NCBI RefSeq assembly: GCF_001510895.1
Contig: NZ_LPWA01000079.1
Span: 62,001-126,000 of the forward strand
Direction: 5' to 3'
Length of the DNA stretch: 64,000 bases
Source of the DNA: Mesorhizobium loti
Lineage (GTDB): Bacteria; Pseudomonadota; Alphaproteobacteria; Rhizobiales; Rhizobiaceae
Position 1 is the stretch's first letter. The number at the start of each line of letters is the position of its first letter. Below are positions 56,541-64,000 of the stretch, piece by piece. The notes under the pieces were generated by a model that was not told the DNA's origin, searched no databases, and worked only from the letters and a program-made list of their open reading frames with translations. The translations under genes and the position numbers were made by a program.

Positions 56541-57944
56541 GTGTTCCTTTCGGTTTTCGACCTGTTCAAGATCGGCATCGGTCCATCGAGCTCGCACACG
56601 ATGGGGCCGATGACGGCCGCGCGCCGTTTTCTGGACGAGATCCTGGCCGGCGACTGGCCCCGTCCGGCCGGCGTCAAGGTCGATCGCATCGGCGCCAGCC
56701 TGCACGGCTCGCTTGCCTATACCGGCATCGGCCATGGCTCGGACCGCGCCGTCATCCTCGGCCTTGCGGGCGAGACGCCGCAGACGGTCGATCCGGACGA
56801 GGCGGATGGCATCGTTGCCCATATCGGCGCGGAGAAGCGGATCTCGCCGCCTGGACATCCGTCCTATCGGTTCGACCCGGCCAAGGACCTTGTGCTCGAC
56901 CGCAAGACGCCGCTGACCGGTCACGCCAACGGCATGGCCTTCTATGCCTACGATGCATCCGACCGGCTGCTTCTCAAGCGCATCTATTATTCGATCGGCG
57001 GCGGCTTCGTCGTCTCCGAGGAAGAATTGCAGCGCATGAAGGCCAAGGGCTCGGTGACGACCGAAGGCAAGAAGGTGCCGTACCCGTTCAAGAACGCCGT
57101 CGAGATGCTGGCGATGGCGGCCAAGAGCGGGCTTTCCATCGCCGAGATGAAGCGCGCCAACGAGGAAAAGCACATGTCGCGTGAGGAGCTCGACACCGGC
57201 CTCGACGCGATCTGGAGCGCCATGAAGGGCTGCATCGACCGCGGCCTGTCGCAGGACGGTGTCATGCCGGGCGGGCTGAAGGTGCGCCGCCGCGCGCGCC
57301 AGCTGCACGACAAGCTGCAGGAGCAGTGGCAGCAGAACCGGCCGAATCCTTTGCTCGCCAATGACTGGCTGTCGATCTACGCCATGGCGGTCAATGAGGA
57401 GAACGCTGCCGGAGGACGCGTGGTGACGGCGCCGACCAACGGTGCTGCCGGCACGCTGCCGGCGGTGCTGCGCTACTGGCTGCATTTCCATCCCGAAGCC
57501 GACCAGCCGAGCATCCGCGATTTTCTGCTTACCGCAGCAGCCGTCGGCGGCATCATCAAGTCCAACGCCTCGATCTCAGGCGCCGAGGTCGGCTGCCAGG
57601 GCGAGGTGGGCTCGGCTTCGGCGATGGCGGCAGCCGGGCTTTGCGCCGTCATGGGCGGCACGCCGGAGCAGGTCGAGAACGCCGCCGAGATCGCGCTGGA
57701 GCATCATCTCGGCATGACCTGCGATCCTGTCGGCGGCCTCGTGCAGGTGCCCTGCATCGAGCGCAATGCGCTGGGCGCGGTCAAAGCGGTCACCGCCGCC
57801 TCGCTCGCGATCAAGGGCGACGGCACGCATTTCGTGCCGCTGGATGCCGCGATCGAGACCATGCGCCAGACCGGCCTCGACATGAGCGAGAAATACAAGG
57901 AAACCAGCCTCGGCGGGCTGGCTGTCAACGTGGTCGAGTGCTGA
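56541..57944 (+). CDS. sdaA: L-serine ammonia-lyase (iron-sulfur type)
   Basis: A 467-residue single-chain enzyme that turns L-serine into pyruvate and ammonia. It starts at GTG (56541) as [20 protein letters not shown], the family signature, with GGAG 11 bases upstream. The alpha part has '[20 protein letters not shown]', and three Cys that hold the 4Fe-4S cluster lie in '[12 protein letters not shown]', '[11 protein letters not shown]' and 'VQVPCIERN'. No transporter or regulator is adjacent. Confidence 0.96.
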   Translation: MFLSVFDLFKIGIGPSSSHTMGPMTAARRFLDEILAGDWPRPAGVKVDRIGASLHGSLAYTGIGHGSDRAVILGLAGETPQTVDPDEADGIVAHIGAEKRISPPGHPSYRFDPAKDLVLDRKTPLTGHANGMAFYAYDASDRLLLKRIYYSIGGGFVVSEEELQRMKAKGSVTTEGKKVPYPFKNAVEMLAMAAKSGLSIAEMKRANEEKHMSREELDTGLDAIWSAMKGCIDRGLSQDGVMPGGLKVRRRARQLHDKLQEQWQQNRPNPLLANDWLSIYAMAVNEENAAGGRVVTAPTNGAAGTLPAVLRYWLHFHPEADQPSIRDFLLTAAAVGGIIKSNASISGAEVGCQGEVGSASAMAAAGLCAVMGGTPEQVENAAEIALEHHLGMTCDPVGGLVQVPCIERNALGAVKAVTAASLAIKGDGTHFVPLDAAIETMRQTGLDMSEKYKETSLGGLAVNVVEC

Positions 57945-58025
57945 CGGGACTGGCCTACAAACTGGCCTTGTGGAGAAGTCGGACAGGACATTGACGCCCT
58001 GGTCTGCCTGGCTAAATCTTGGGGC

Positions 58026-58463
58026 ATGTCTCTCAATCTCATCAAGCTCTGTGTCGGCTGTGACAGTGTCGAGGATCTGGAAGAGTGGATTGCCTTCCGT
58101 CTCGATGAGCGGCGGCGCGCCGGGGAGCCGGCCGAGCACTGGCACACCACGCGCATGGTGCCGACGCGCGGCGACGAAATCATCGACGGCGGCTCGCTCT
58201 ACTGGGTGATCAAAGGCAGTGTGCAGTGCCGGCAGCTGATCACCGAGATCCGGCCCTTCGTCGATGGCGAAGGCATTGGCCGCTGCCACCTGGTGCTGGA
58301 TTCTGAAGTGGTGCGCACCGACTGGCAGCCGCGCCGCGCCTTCCAAGGATGGCGCTATCTCAAGCCTTCCGACGCGCCGGCCGATCTCGGCAAGGGCAAG
58401 GCGGCACTCGCCGAGATGCCGCCGAAATTGCGGCTGGAACTCGCCGAACTGGGGCTGCTCTAG
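58026..58463 (+). CDS. DUF1489 protein
   Basis: A 145-residue soluble protein typical of alphaproteobacteria: MSLNLIKLCVGCDSVEDLEE, 'HTTRMVPTRGDEIIDGGSLY' and 'GRCHLVLDSEVVRTDWQPRR' with 'FQGWRYLKPSDAPADLGKG' (each quoted separately). Several Trp, Arg and His are conserved-looking, but the function is unknown. It follows sdaA by 81 bases and ends just before a rhizobial repeat. Confidence 0.92.
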   Translation: MSLNLIKLCVGCDSVEDLEEWIAFRLDERRRAGEPAEHWHTTRMVPTRGDEIIDGGSLYWVIKGSVQCRQLITEIRPFVDGEGIGRCHLVLDSEVVRTDWQPRRAFQGWRYLKPSDAPADLGKGKAALAEMPPKLRLELAELGLL

Positions 58464-58466
58464 CCG

Positions 58467-58567
58467 AAAGCGCTTCGCGATCTTTCAGATTCGCTCCATG
58501 CGCTTTAGGTTTTTGATTTTACGCATGTCTTTGCCCCCAAACCGGTTCCCACTTTCGGGAGACATGC
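58467..58567. repeat. Rhizobial palindromic intergenic repeat, with copy B
   Basis: The element has a first stem AAAGCGC/GCGCTTT (58467-58506) and a second with outer arms GCATGTCT and AGACATGC (58523-58567). The second part is the reverse-oriented relative of the coaD element at 17822: CCAAACCGGTTCCCACTTT here against CCAAAACCGG.ATCCACTTTT there. The third stem pair differs in both arms (TCT/AGA against TCG/CGA), a compensating change. Confidence 0.8.
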
Positions 58568-58689
58568 TTAGGTCGGACTGGTCACTACGCCGCTGGCCCT
58601 TCGGCTGGCTCGGTGTGGGGCTTGCAAGCGCCGGACCTACGCCACATCTTCATTTCCATGCACAATCATTTGCATGGCGGTGCGAACCG

Positions 58690-59388
58690 ATGGGCGTGAT
58701 CATCGCATTGGCGGCTTTGCTTCTGGTGCTTTTCGGCGTGGCGACCGTCTTCGTGCGCGCCGACGCAGCCAAGATGGCGGACAATCTCAGAACGCTTGGA
58801 CCCGCGCTGGTGGGGCTGATCGGCGCGACGATGCTCGTGGTCGGCCGCAGCGGCATCGGCGGCCTGCTGATGGTTGCGGCCGCCGGCTGGTATGGATGGA
58901 TGCGGGCGGGACGACCGCCGGCGAAAGCTGTCGCCGCCAAGCGTTCGACGGTGCGCACCGCGGCCCTCGAAATGGACCTTGATCACGACAGCGGCAAGCT
59001 CGAGGGCATCGTCCTGGCCGGCCACTATGAGGGCAAAATGCTGGGCGCCATGGGGATCGCCGACCTGCAGCAACTTCATGTCGAGCTGCGGCAGGATCCA
59101 GAGAGCCGCCAACTCCTAGAGACGTATCTTGACGGCCGTTTTCCCGTCTGGCGCAAGGACGCGCAGCCGGACAGTGGCGAAGGGCTGGGTGTTGCGCCAG
59201 GTGCGGGCGCCATGACTAAGGAGGAGGCCTACAAGATCCTTGGTCTTGAAGCGGGGGCTGCCGCGGCGGATATCCGCAAGGCGCACCGCCGCCTGATGCA
59301 GCGCCTGAACGCCGATGTCGGCGGCACGTCTGTCCTGGCGGCGCGGATCAATGAAGCCAAGGACGTCTTGCTCTCCAATCACGACTAG
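58690..59388 (+). CDS. Membrane-anchored J-like protein lacking HPD
   Basis: A 232-residue protein with two N-terminal membrane helices (MGVIIALAALLLVLFGVATV and one near 45), a middle helical segment and a C-terminal J-like domain of about 55 residues: MTKEEAYKILGLEAGAAAAD, 'HRRLMQRLNADVGG' and 'AARINEAKDVLLSNH'. The layout is that of TIM14/Pam18-like proteins, but HPD is replaced by NAD, so the DnaK-stimulating triad is missing. It may have kept a structural role only. It follows the repeat and stands alone. Confidence 0.85.
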   Translation: MGVIIALAALLLVLFGVATVFVRADAAKMADNLRTLGPALVGLIGATMLVVGRSGIGGLLMVAAAGWYGWMRAGRPPAKAVAAKRSTVRTAALEMDLDHDSGKLEGIVLAGHYEGKMLGAMGIADLQQLHVELRQDPESRQLLETYLDGRFPVWRKDAQPDSGEGLGVAPGAGAMTKEEAYKILGLEAGAAAADIRKAHRRLMQRLNADVGGTSVLAARINEAKDVLLSNHD

Positions 59389-59430
59389 TCTCCTTCGACG
59401 CTGGACCTTCCAGGAGTTTCAAAAAGCCGC

Positions 59431-60888
59431 CTATTGCTGGACGGCGTAGCACGCGATTTTCTTTCGCTTCAGGGCATCGCAGGCCTTCCAGGCGGCGGCC
59501 TTCGAACCGAAGCCGCCGAAGCGGGCGCGGTACAAGGTGACGCCGTCCTTGTCGAACGCGACCGTGAAGCCCGAAGCGTCGGCCAGCACTTTCGGCGCCT
59601 GCTTGCTCGTCTCGTTCAGGAGGGCCTGAGCCCCCGATTGCGTCGGCGAGGAAGCGACCTGCACCACCCATCCCGACGGCAGCGACGACGTCTTGACCGG
59701 ATCGACGGCCGGCGCGGCGGCTGGAGTCGGCTCGGCGGCGTAAGCGGCAACGGCCTGGGATGTGGTTTCGGGCTCCGATGCGGTTTCCTGGGGCGCGGGT
59801 GGCGGAGCCATGGCGGCCACCGCAACCGTCTTCACCTTCCGGACCTGGATCACCGGCTTGGCCTCTTCGGCGACCGGAGTCTCTTCGACAACCGGAGCGC
59901 TGTCGTCGGCCGACGCGACGGCGGTGTCGTCGACAGCCGGCTTTTCGTCCGGGGTCGGCGCGTCATGCTTCGGCAGGAAGACCTTGGCCAGGGCCTTGAT
60001 CGGATTGTCGCCGCCCGCCTTGGCGATCAGATCGCCGCCGCCGCGGGTCGAGGCGCGCGGCAGATAGGTGTTGATCAGCGAAGCCATCTGATTGTCGCGG
60101 CTGCGGCCGGAAGCGCCGCCCATCACCACGGCGACGAGGCGTCGGTCGCCATCGGCGACTGAGGAAACCAGATTGTAGCCGGAAGCGCGCGTATAGCCGG
60201 TCTTGATCCCGTCGACGCCCTTGATGCGGCCGAGCAGGCGGTTGTGGCCGTTGATGCGCTGGCGGCCGTAAAGGAACGAGCGCTGCGAGAAATAGCCGTA
60301 ATATTGTGGGTAGTGCTCGCGAAGCGCGATGCCGAGCATGGCCATGTCATGCGCCGTGGTGAACTGACCGGGATCGGGCAGGCCGTTGGCATTGCGGAAG
60401 ACGGTGCCGTTCATGCCGAGCTGACGCGCCTTGGCCGTCATCATGCGGGCGAAATTGTCCTCGCTGCCGCCCAGGAGCTCGCCCAGCGCGGTGGCGGAGT
60501 CATTGGCCGACTTGGTCACCATCGACAAGATTGCCGTCTCGACCGGAACCGAACCGCCGGCGCGCACGCCGAGCTTGGTCGGCGGCTCTGCCGCCGCGTG
60601 GGCCGAGTATGGAACCGGCGTATTCTTGCTGATCCTGCCTTTCGCCAGCGCTTCGAAGGTGAGGTAGAGCGTCATCATCTTGGTGAGCGATGCAGGATAG
60701 CGCCGGCCGTTGGCGTCGGCCGAATAGAGCACTTTGCCGGTCTTGGCGTCGACGACGATGGCCGCGGACTTGGCGGCTAGAGCCGAGGCGACATCGGCGG
60801 CGACAATCGTCACCGCGAGCGCGGCGACCATGATTGCCTTGATGGAGAATGGAGATTTGGAGACGAAGCCCGACAACGCCTGACGCAC
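59431..60888 (-). CDS. D-alanyl-D-alanine carboxypeptidase with SPOR domain
   Basis: A 485-residue exported penicillin-binding protein of the S11 family. After a signal peptide, the active site has SLTK (Ser67-Lys70), the SAN motif in 'MVTKSANDSATALGE' and KTG in 'GVDGIKTGYTRASG'. A Pro/Ala/Glu-rich linker of about 90 residues leads to a C-terminal SPOR domain (about 405-480: 'GWVVQVASSPTQSGAQALL', 'RARFGGFGSKAAAWKACDAL') that binds denuded glycan at the division site. The enzyme trims peptide stems; SPOR targeting suggests action at the septum. Confidence 0.92.
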   Translation of the reverse strand: MRQALSGFVSKSPFSIKAIMVAALAVTIVAADVASALAAKSAAIVVDAKTGKVLYSADANGRRYPASLTKMMTLYLTFEALAKGRISKNTPVPYSAHAAAEPPTKLGVRAGGSVPVETAILSMVTKSANDSATALGELLGGSEDNFARMMTAKARQLGMNGTVFRNANGLPDPGQFTTAHDMAMLGIALREHYPQYYGYFSQRSFLYGRQRINGHNRLLGRIKGVDGIKTGYTRASGYNLVSSVADGDRRLVAVVMGGASGRSRDNQMASLINTYLPRASTRGGGDLIAKAGGDNPIKALAKVFLPKHDAPTPDEKPAVDDTAVASADDSAPVVEETPVAEEAKPVIQVRKVKTVAVAAMAPPPAPQETASEPETTSQAVAAYAAEPTPAAAPAVDPVKTSSLPSGWVVQVASSPTQSGAQALLNETSKQAPKVLADASGFTVAFDKDGVTLYRARFGGFGSKAAAWKACDALKRKKIACYAVQQ

Positions 60889-61087
60889 CGTTACTTACCC
60901 TGAATTTTCGTTGCCCCGGAGGCGGCAGAGGGAGTGCCTGCCTCGCTTTCGGCCAAGCTATCGCGGCCAGCGTTACCAATCCGTTTATGGTAACCGCGGC
61001 GTTCACCATTTTCTGGCGATTTGAGCCTCTGTTTATTCGAATTTTAGCCGTTGCTGCCGCTCCGCGCCCTTGTGTCGCAAGGGAATC

Positions 61088-61115
61088 TTGACTTTTGTGC
61101 AGCGCACAATATATT
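61088..61115 (+). promoter_or_regulatory. Phasin promoter
   Basis: TTGACT at 61088-61093, a 16-base spacer and TATATT at 61110-61115. The spacer is almost wholly filled by the palindrome TTGTGCAGCGCACAA. Confidence 0.65.
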
Positions 61116-61129
61116 GAGGTGCATTGCAC
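61095..61129 (+). promoter_or_regulatory. Two TGC/GCA palindromes, candidate PhaR operators
   Basis: TTGTGC-AGC-GCACAA (61095-61109) lies between the -35 and -10 hexamers; GTGCA-T-TGCAC (61119-61129) lies at the expected transcription start. Centres are 22 bases apart, about two helical turns. TGC-rich palindromes are what PhaR repressors of polyhydroxyalkanoate genes recognise in related bacteria; the assignment is inference. Confidence 0.55.
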
Positions 61130-61175
61130 AAGGGCGCCCGGGGCTAATGGGCGTTTCAACCAAGGGAAGTATGAA

Positions 61176-61505
61176 ATGACCCAGACCTATGAGGACTTCA
61201 CGAAATACGGCAAGGAGTTTGCCGACACCGGGCTGAAGAGCTTTGCCTCGCTCACCAAGGGCGCGCAGGCGATCGCCACCGAAGCCGGCGAATACACCAA
61301 GAAGAGCTTCGAGGCCGGCAGCGCCGCCGTCGAGAAGCTGTTCTCTGCCAAGTCGATCGAGAAGGCCATCGAGATCCAGACCGACTACGCCAAGCAGAGC
61401 TACGAGAGCTTCGTGGCCGAGGCAAGCAAGATCGGCAACCTCTATGCCGAGCTCGCCAAGGAAGCCTACAAGCCGTTCGAATCGGTCGTCGCCAAGGCGA
61501 AGTAA
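61176..61505 (+). CDS. Phasin-family protein
   Basis: A 109-residue amphipathic helical protein starting MTQTYEDFTKYGKEFADTGL, with the phasin repeats 'SFASLTKGAQAIATEAGEYT', 'SAAVEKLFSAKSIEKAIEIQ' and 'YAELAKEAYKPFESVVAKAK' (each separate). Phasins coat polyhydroxybutyrate granules. AAGGGAAG lies seven bases upstream of the ATG at 61176. A strong promoter with two palindromes precedes it and a good terminator follows, so it is a single-gene transcript that is likely repressed until polymer accumulates. Confidence 0.92.
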   Translation: MTQTYEDFTKYGKEFADTGLKSFASLTKGAQAIATEAGEYTKKSFEAGSAAVEKLFSAKSIEKAIEIQTDYAKQSYESFVAEASKIGNLYAELAKEAYKPFESVVAKAK

Positions 61506-61509
61506 TTTC

Positions 61510-61526
61510 GTCCGATCATATCGGAC
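61510..61526. terminator. Small perfect hairpin after the phasin gene
   Basis: GTCCGAT-CAT-ATCGGAC, four bases past the phasin stop. It may help mRNA 3' end stability ahead of the main terminator. Confidence 0.45.
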
Positions 61527-61550
61527 ACGGCCAGCCGGCCTCCAGAATGG

Positions 61551-61581
61551 ACCCGGTCGCGGAAGCGCGGCCGGGTTTTTT
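61551..61581 (+). terminator. Rho-independent terminator of the phasin gene
   Basis: ACCCGGTCGC and GCGCGGCCGGGT form a GC-rich stem around GGAA and are followed by TTTTTT, the best classical terminator in this window. Confidence 0.8.
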
Positions 61582-61743
61582 CGTGCGCGGCTGCAACCGC
61601 CTGAGCCCTGCCGCATTCACGATTGAGAAAATCGCTGAAGTTTGCCCACCTAGCCATATTGTCAGCTAAACAGAAGGGCTTAAAATCGTCCATCGAAGAC
61701 CTACATGTTGAACTCGCATGAGGATTCGAAAAGGCAGGACTAC

Positions 61744-62109
61744 GTGACGATCGGTTTGACTGCCACGGCAGGCGTGGTGCGAATGCAAGGTGACGGCGAC
61801 CGAAACGATCCCGGTCGCGGCACGGCGGTCATTACGCGCACCAAAACCAAGACCAAGAAGCCCAGCCTCTACAGGGTCCTCATCCTCAACGACGACTACA
61901 CTCCCATGGAGTTCGTGGTCCACGTCCTGGAGCGTTTTTTCCAGAAGGACCGCGAGGCCGCCACACGCATCATGCTGCATGTTCACAATCATGGAGTGGG
62001 CGAGTGCGGGGTCTACACTTTCGAGGTGGCCGAGACCAAAGTGTCTCAGGTCATGGATTTCGCCCGACAGAATCAGCATCCGCTGCAATGCGTGATGGAG
62101 AAGAAGTGA
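61744..62109 (+). CDS. clpS: ClpS adaptor protein
   Basis: ClpS delivers N-degron substrates to ClpA. The folded core '[20 protein letters not shown]' and '[20 protein letters not shown]' with '[12 protein letters not shown]' is unmistakable, with the Asn-Asp-Asp pocket and His residues of the N-degron site. The start is uncertain: GTG at 61744 has AAGGCAGGA five bases upstream and is preferred; an ATG at 61705 has no site, and an ATG at 61783 would give the shortest leader. It precedes clpA by six bases. Confidence 0.93.
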   Translation: MTIGLTATAGVVRMQGDGDRNDPGRGTAVITRTKTKTKKPSLYRVLILNDDYTPMEFVVHVLERFFQKDREAATRIMLHVHNHGVGECGVYTFEVAETKVSQVMDFARQNQHPLQCVMEKK

Positions 62110-62115
62110 GGTAAC

Positions 62116-64000
62116 ATGCCGGCTTTCTCCCAAGGCCTGGAAAAGGCGCTACATCAGGCGCTGACATTCGCCAACGAGCGGCATCATGAATATGCGACGC
62201 TCGAACACTTGCTGCTTGCCCTGATCGACGACACCGAGGCGGCCGCCGTCATGCGCGCCTGCAACGTCGATCTCGACGAGCTGAAACACACCGTTCTCAC
62301 CTATATCGACACCGAGCTCGACAACCTCGTCACCGGCTACGACGAGGATTCCAAGCCGACCGCCGGGTTCCAGCGCGTCATCCAGCGCGCCGTCATCCAT
62401 GTGCAGTCGTCCGGTCGCGAGGAAGTGTCCGGCGCCAACGTGCTCGTCGCCATCTTCGCCGAGCGCGAGAGCCACGCCGCCTATTTCCTGCAGGAACAGC
62501 AGATGACCCGCTACGATGCGGTCAACTACATCTCGCACGGCATCGCCAAGCGCCCCGGCGCCTCGGAGTCGCGCACGCCGCGCGGCGCCGAGGACGAGCA
62601 GGGCGGCCAGAACGGCGCCGAGCCGCAGGAGGATGGCGGCAAGAAGAAGCCGCAAGACGCGCTGACGGCCTACTGCATCAACCTCAACAACAAGGCCAGG
62701 GCCGGCAAGATCGATCCGCTGATCGGCCGCGAGAGCGAGATCAACCGCACCATCCAGGTGCTGTGCCGCCGCTCCAAGAACAATCCGCTCTATGTCGGTG
62801 ACCCCGGCGTCGGCAAGACGGCGATCGCCGAGGGCCTCGCCAAGCGCATCGTCGAAGGCGACGTGCCAGAGGTGCTGCAGGACGCCACCATCTTCGCGCT
62901 CGACATGGGCACGTTGCTGGCCGGCACCCGTTATCGCGGCGATTTCGAGGAGCGGCTGAAGCAGGTCGTCAAGGAGCTCGAGGACTATCCCGGTGCGGTG
63001 CTGTTCATCGACGAGATCCACACCGTGATCGGGGCAGGGGCCACGTCCGGCGGCGCCATGGATGCCTCGAACCTCTTGAAGCCGGCGCTGTCGTCCGGGG
63101 CCATCCGCTGCATCGGCTCGACCACCTACAAGGAGTTCCGGCAGTTCTTCGAGAAGGACCGGGCGCTGGTGCGGCGCTTCCAGAAGATCGACGTCAACGA
63201 GCCGACCGTCGAGGACGCCATCGAGATCATGAAGGGCCTGAAGCCCTATTTCGAGGAGTTCCACAAGGTCCGCTACACGTCTGAAGCGATCAAGGCTTCG
63301 GTCGAGCTTTCGGCGCGCTACATCAACGACCGCAAGCTGCCGGACAAGGCGATCGACGTGATCGACGAGACCGGCGCCTCGCAGATGCTGGTGCCGGAGG
63401 CCAAGCGCAAGAAGACGATCGGTATCAAGGAGATCGAGGCGACAATCGCCACCATGGCGCGCATCCCGCCGAAGACGGTTTCGGCCGACGACGAGAAGGT
63501 GCTGCAGGGGCTCGATGTCGAGCTGAAGCGCGTCGTCTACGGCCAGGACACTGCGATCACCGCGCTGACCTCGGCGATCAAGCTGGCGCGCGCCGGCCTG
63601 CGCGAACCGGAGAAGCCGATCGGCTCCTACCTGTTCTCGGGCCCGACCGGCGTCGGCAAGACCGAAGTGGCCAAGCAACTCGCCGCCTCGCTCGGCGTCG
63701 AACTGATCCGCTTCGACATGTCGGAATACATGGAACGCCACACCGTCTCGCGGCTGATCGGCGCGCCTCCCGGCTATGTCGGCTTCGACCAGGGCGGCCT
63801 GTTGACCGACGGCGTCGACCAGCATCCGCATTGCGTGCTGCTGCTCGACGAGGTCGAGAAGGCGCATCCGGATCTGTTCAACATCCTGTTGCAGGTGATG
63901 GACCACGGCAAGCTGACCGACCACAACGGCAAGCAGATCGACTTCCGCAACGTCATCCTGATCATGACGACCAATGCGGGCGCGTCGGACGCTCAGCGCG
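62116..64000 (+). CDS. clpA: ATP-dependent Clp protease ATPase ClpA, 3' end missing
   Basis: The first 628 codons are present and the gene runs off the right edge. The Clp N-domain ([20 protein letters not shown]) is followed by an acidic linker with '[17 protein letters not shown]', AAA domain 1 with Walker A '[13 protein letters not shown]' and Walker B '[12 protein letters not shown]', and the start of AAA domain 2 with '[14 protein letters not shown]' and '[13 protein letters not shown]'. It unfolds substrates for ClpP with ClpS as adaptor, and both partners lie in this window. It is only six bases after clpS, so the pair is one operon. Confidence 0.96.
   Translation, partial: MPAFSQGLEKALHQALTFANERHHEYATLEHLLLALIDDTEAAAVMRACNVDLDELKHTVLTYIDTELDNLVTGYDEDSKPTAGFQRVIQRAVIHVQSSGREEVSGANVLVAIFAERESHAAYFLQEQQMTRYDAVNYISHGIAKRPGASESRTPRGAEDEQGGQNGAEPQEDGGKKKPQDALTAYCINLNNKARAGKIDPLIGRESEINRTIQVLCRRSKNNPLYVGDPGVGKTAIAEGLAKRIVEGDVPEVLQDATIFALDMGTLLAGTRYRGDFEERLKQVVKELEDYPGAVLFIDEIHTVIGAGATSGGAMDASNLLKPALSSGAIRCIGSTTYKEFRQFFEKDRALVRRFQKIDVNEPTVEDAIEIMKGLKPYFEEFHKVRYTSEAIKASVELSARYINDRKLPDKAIDVIDETGASQMLVPEAKRKKTIGIKEIEATIATMARIPPKTVSADDEKVLQGLDVELKRVVYGQDTAITALTSAIKLARAGLREPEKPIGSYLFSGPTGVGKTEVAKQLAASLGVELIRFDMSEYMERHTVSRLIGAPPGYVGFDQGGLLTDGVDQHPHCVLLLDEVEKAHPDLFNILLQVMDHGKLTDHNGKQIDFRNVILIMTTNAGASDAQR

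Overview
The window is 64 kb of GC-rich chromosome from an alphaproteobacterium of the order Hyphomicrobiales, most likely Mesorhizobium or a close relative. The evidence is the rhizobial glycerol operon order glpR-glpD-glpSTPQUV-glpK, two alphaproteobacterial LexA boxes of the form GAAC-N7-GAAC, a BA14K-family gene, DUF1489 and DUF6105 genes, a gyrA with a TTG start and Ala at the quinolone position, and several palindromic intergenic repeats that I recognise from rhizobial genomes. Nearly all of the sequence looks chromosomal core; there is no IS element, CRISPR array, rRNA operon or prophage.

Layout. 1-6.8 kb: DNA repair and proteolysis, with uvrA coupled to DUF302 and GNAT genes, clpP behind an ArsR/SRPBCC pair, and ssb; uvrA and ssb both have LexA boxes. 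6.8-14 kb: small stress, membrane and enzyme genes (OsmC, MarC, VOC, AraC, a sugar dehydrogenase, a ParB-like protein coupled to SulP). 14.1-22 kb: gyrA, a 50-residue membrane protein, coaD, two cyclophilins and the queuosine genes queA and tgt. 23-27.2 kb: a four-gene cluster of circularly permuted ATP-grasp, alpha-E, transglutaminase-like and Anbu proteasome-type protease genes, a predicted but poorly understood peptide ligation/processing system. 27.3-28.7 kb: a PLP decarboxylase. 28.8-39 kb: the complete glycerol uptake and catabolism operon.

39.8-43.8 kb is a tRNA-Lys followed by accessory genes (cyclase-FHA, J-domain protein, a histidine-rich membrane protein). 43.8-47.9 kb: dprA-plsY and pyrB with a catalytically dead dihydroorotase. 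48-52.4 kb: AidB-like acyl-CoA dehydrogenase, membrane proteins, ruvX and a metallohydrolase. 52.5-58.5 kb: gatC-GNAT-gatA-ydcF, DUF599, sdaA and DUF1489. 58.7-64 kb: a membrane J-like protein without HPD, a SPOR-tailed D-Ala-D-Ala carboxypeptidase, a phasin with a clear promoter/operator, clpS and the start of clpA.

Six genes (uvrA, queA, anbu, glpK, dprA and a membrane gene at 49.8 kb) each appear to lack exactly one G or C. The uniform error type in mostly essential or well-conserved genes points to uncorrected sequencing deletions rather than biological inactivation, so they are annotated as single genes. The most interesting biological signals are the complementary asymmetry of the two GlpS/GlpT ATPase subunits, a duplicated glpQ tail that forms a 21-codon coupling ORF and carries its own Shine-Dalgarno, the Anbu/ATP-grasp cluster, the phasin operator, and a covarying pair of palindromic repeats.
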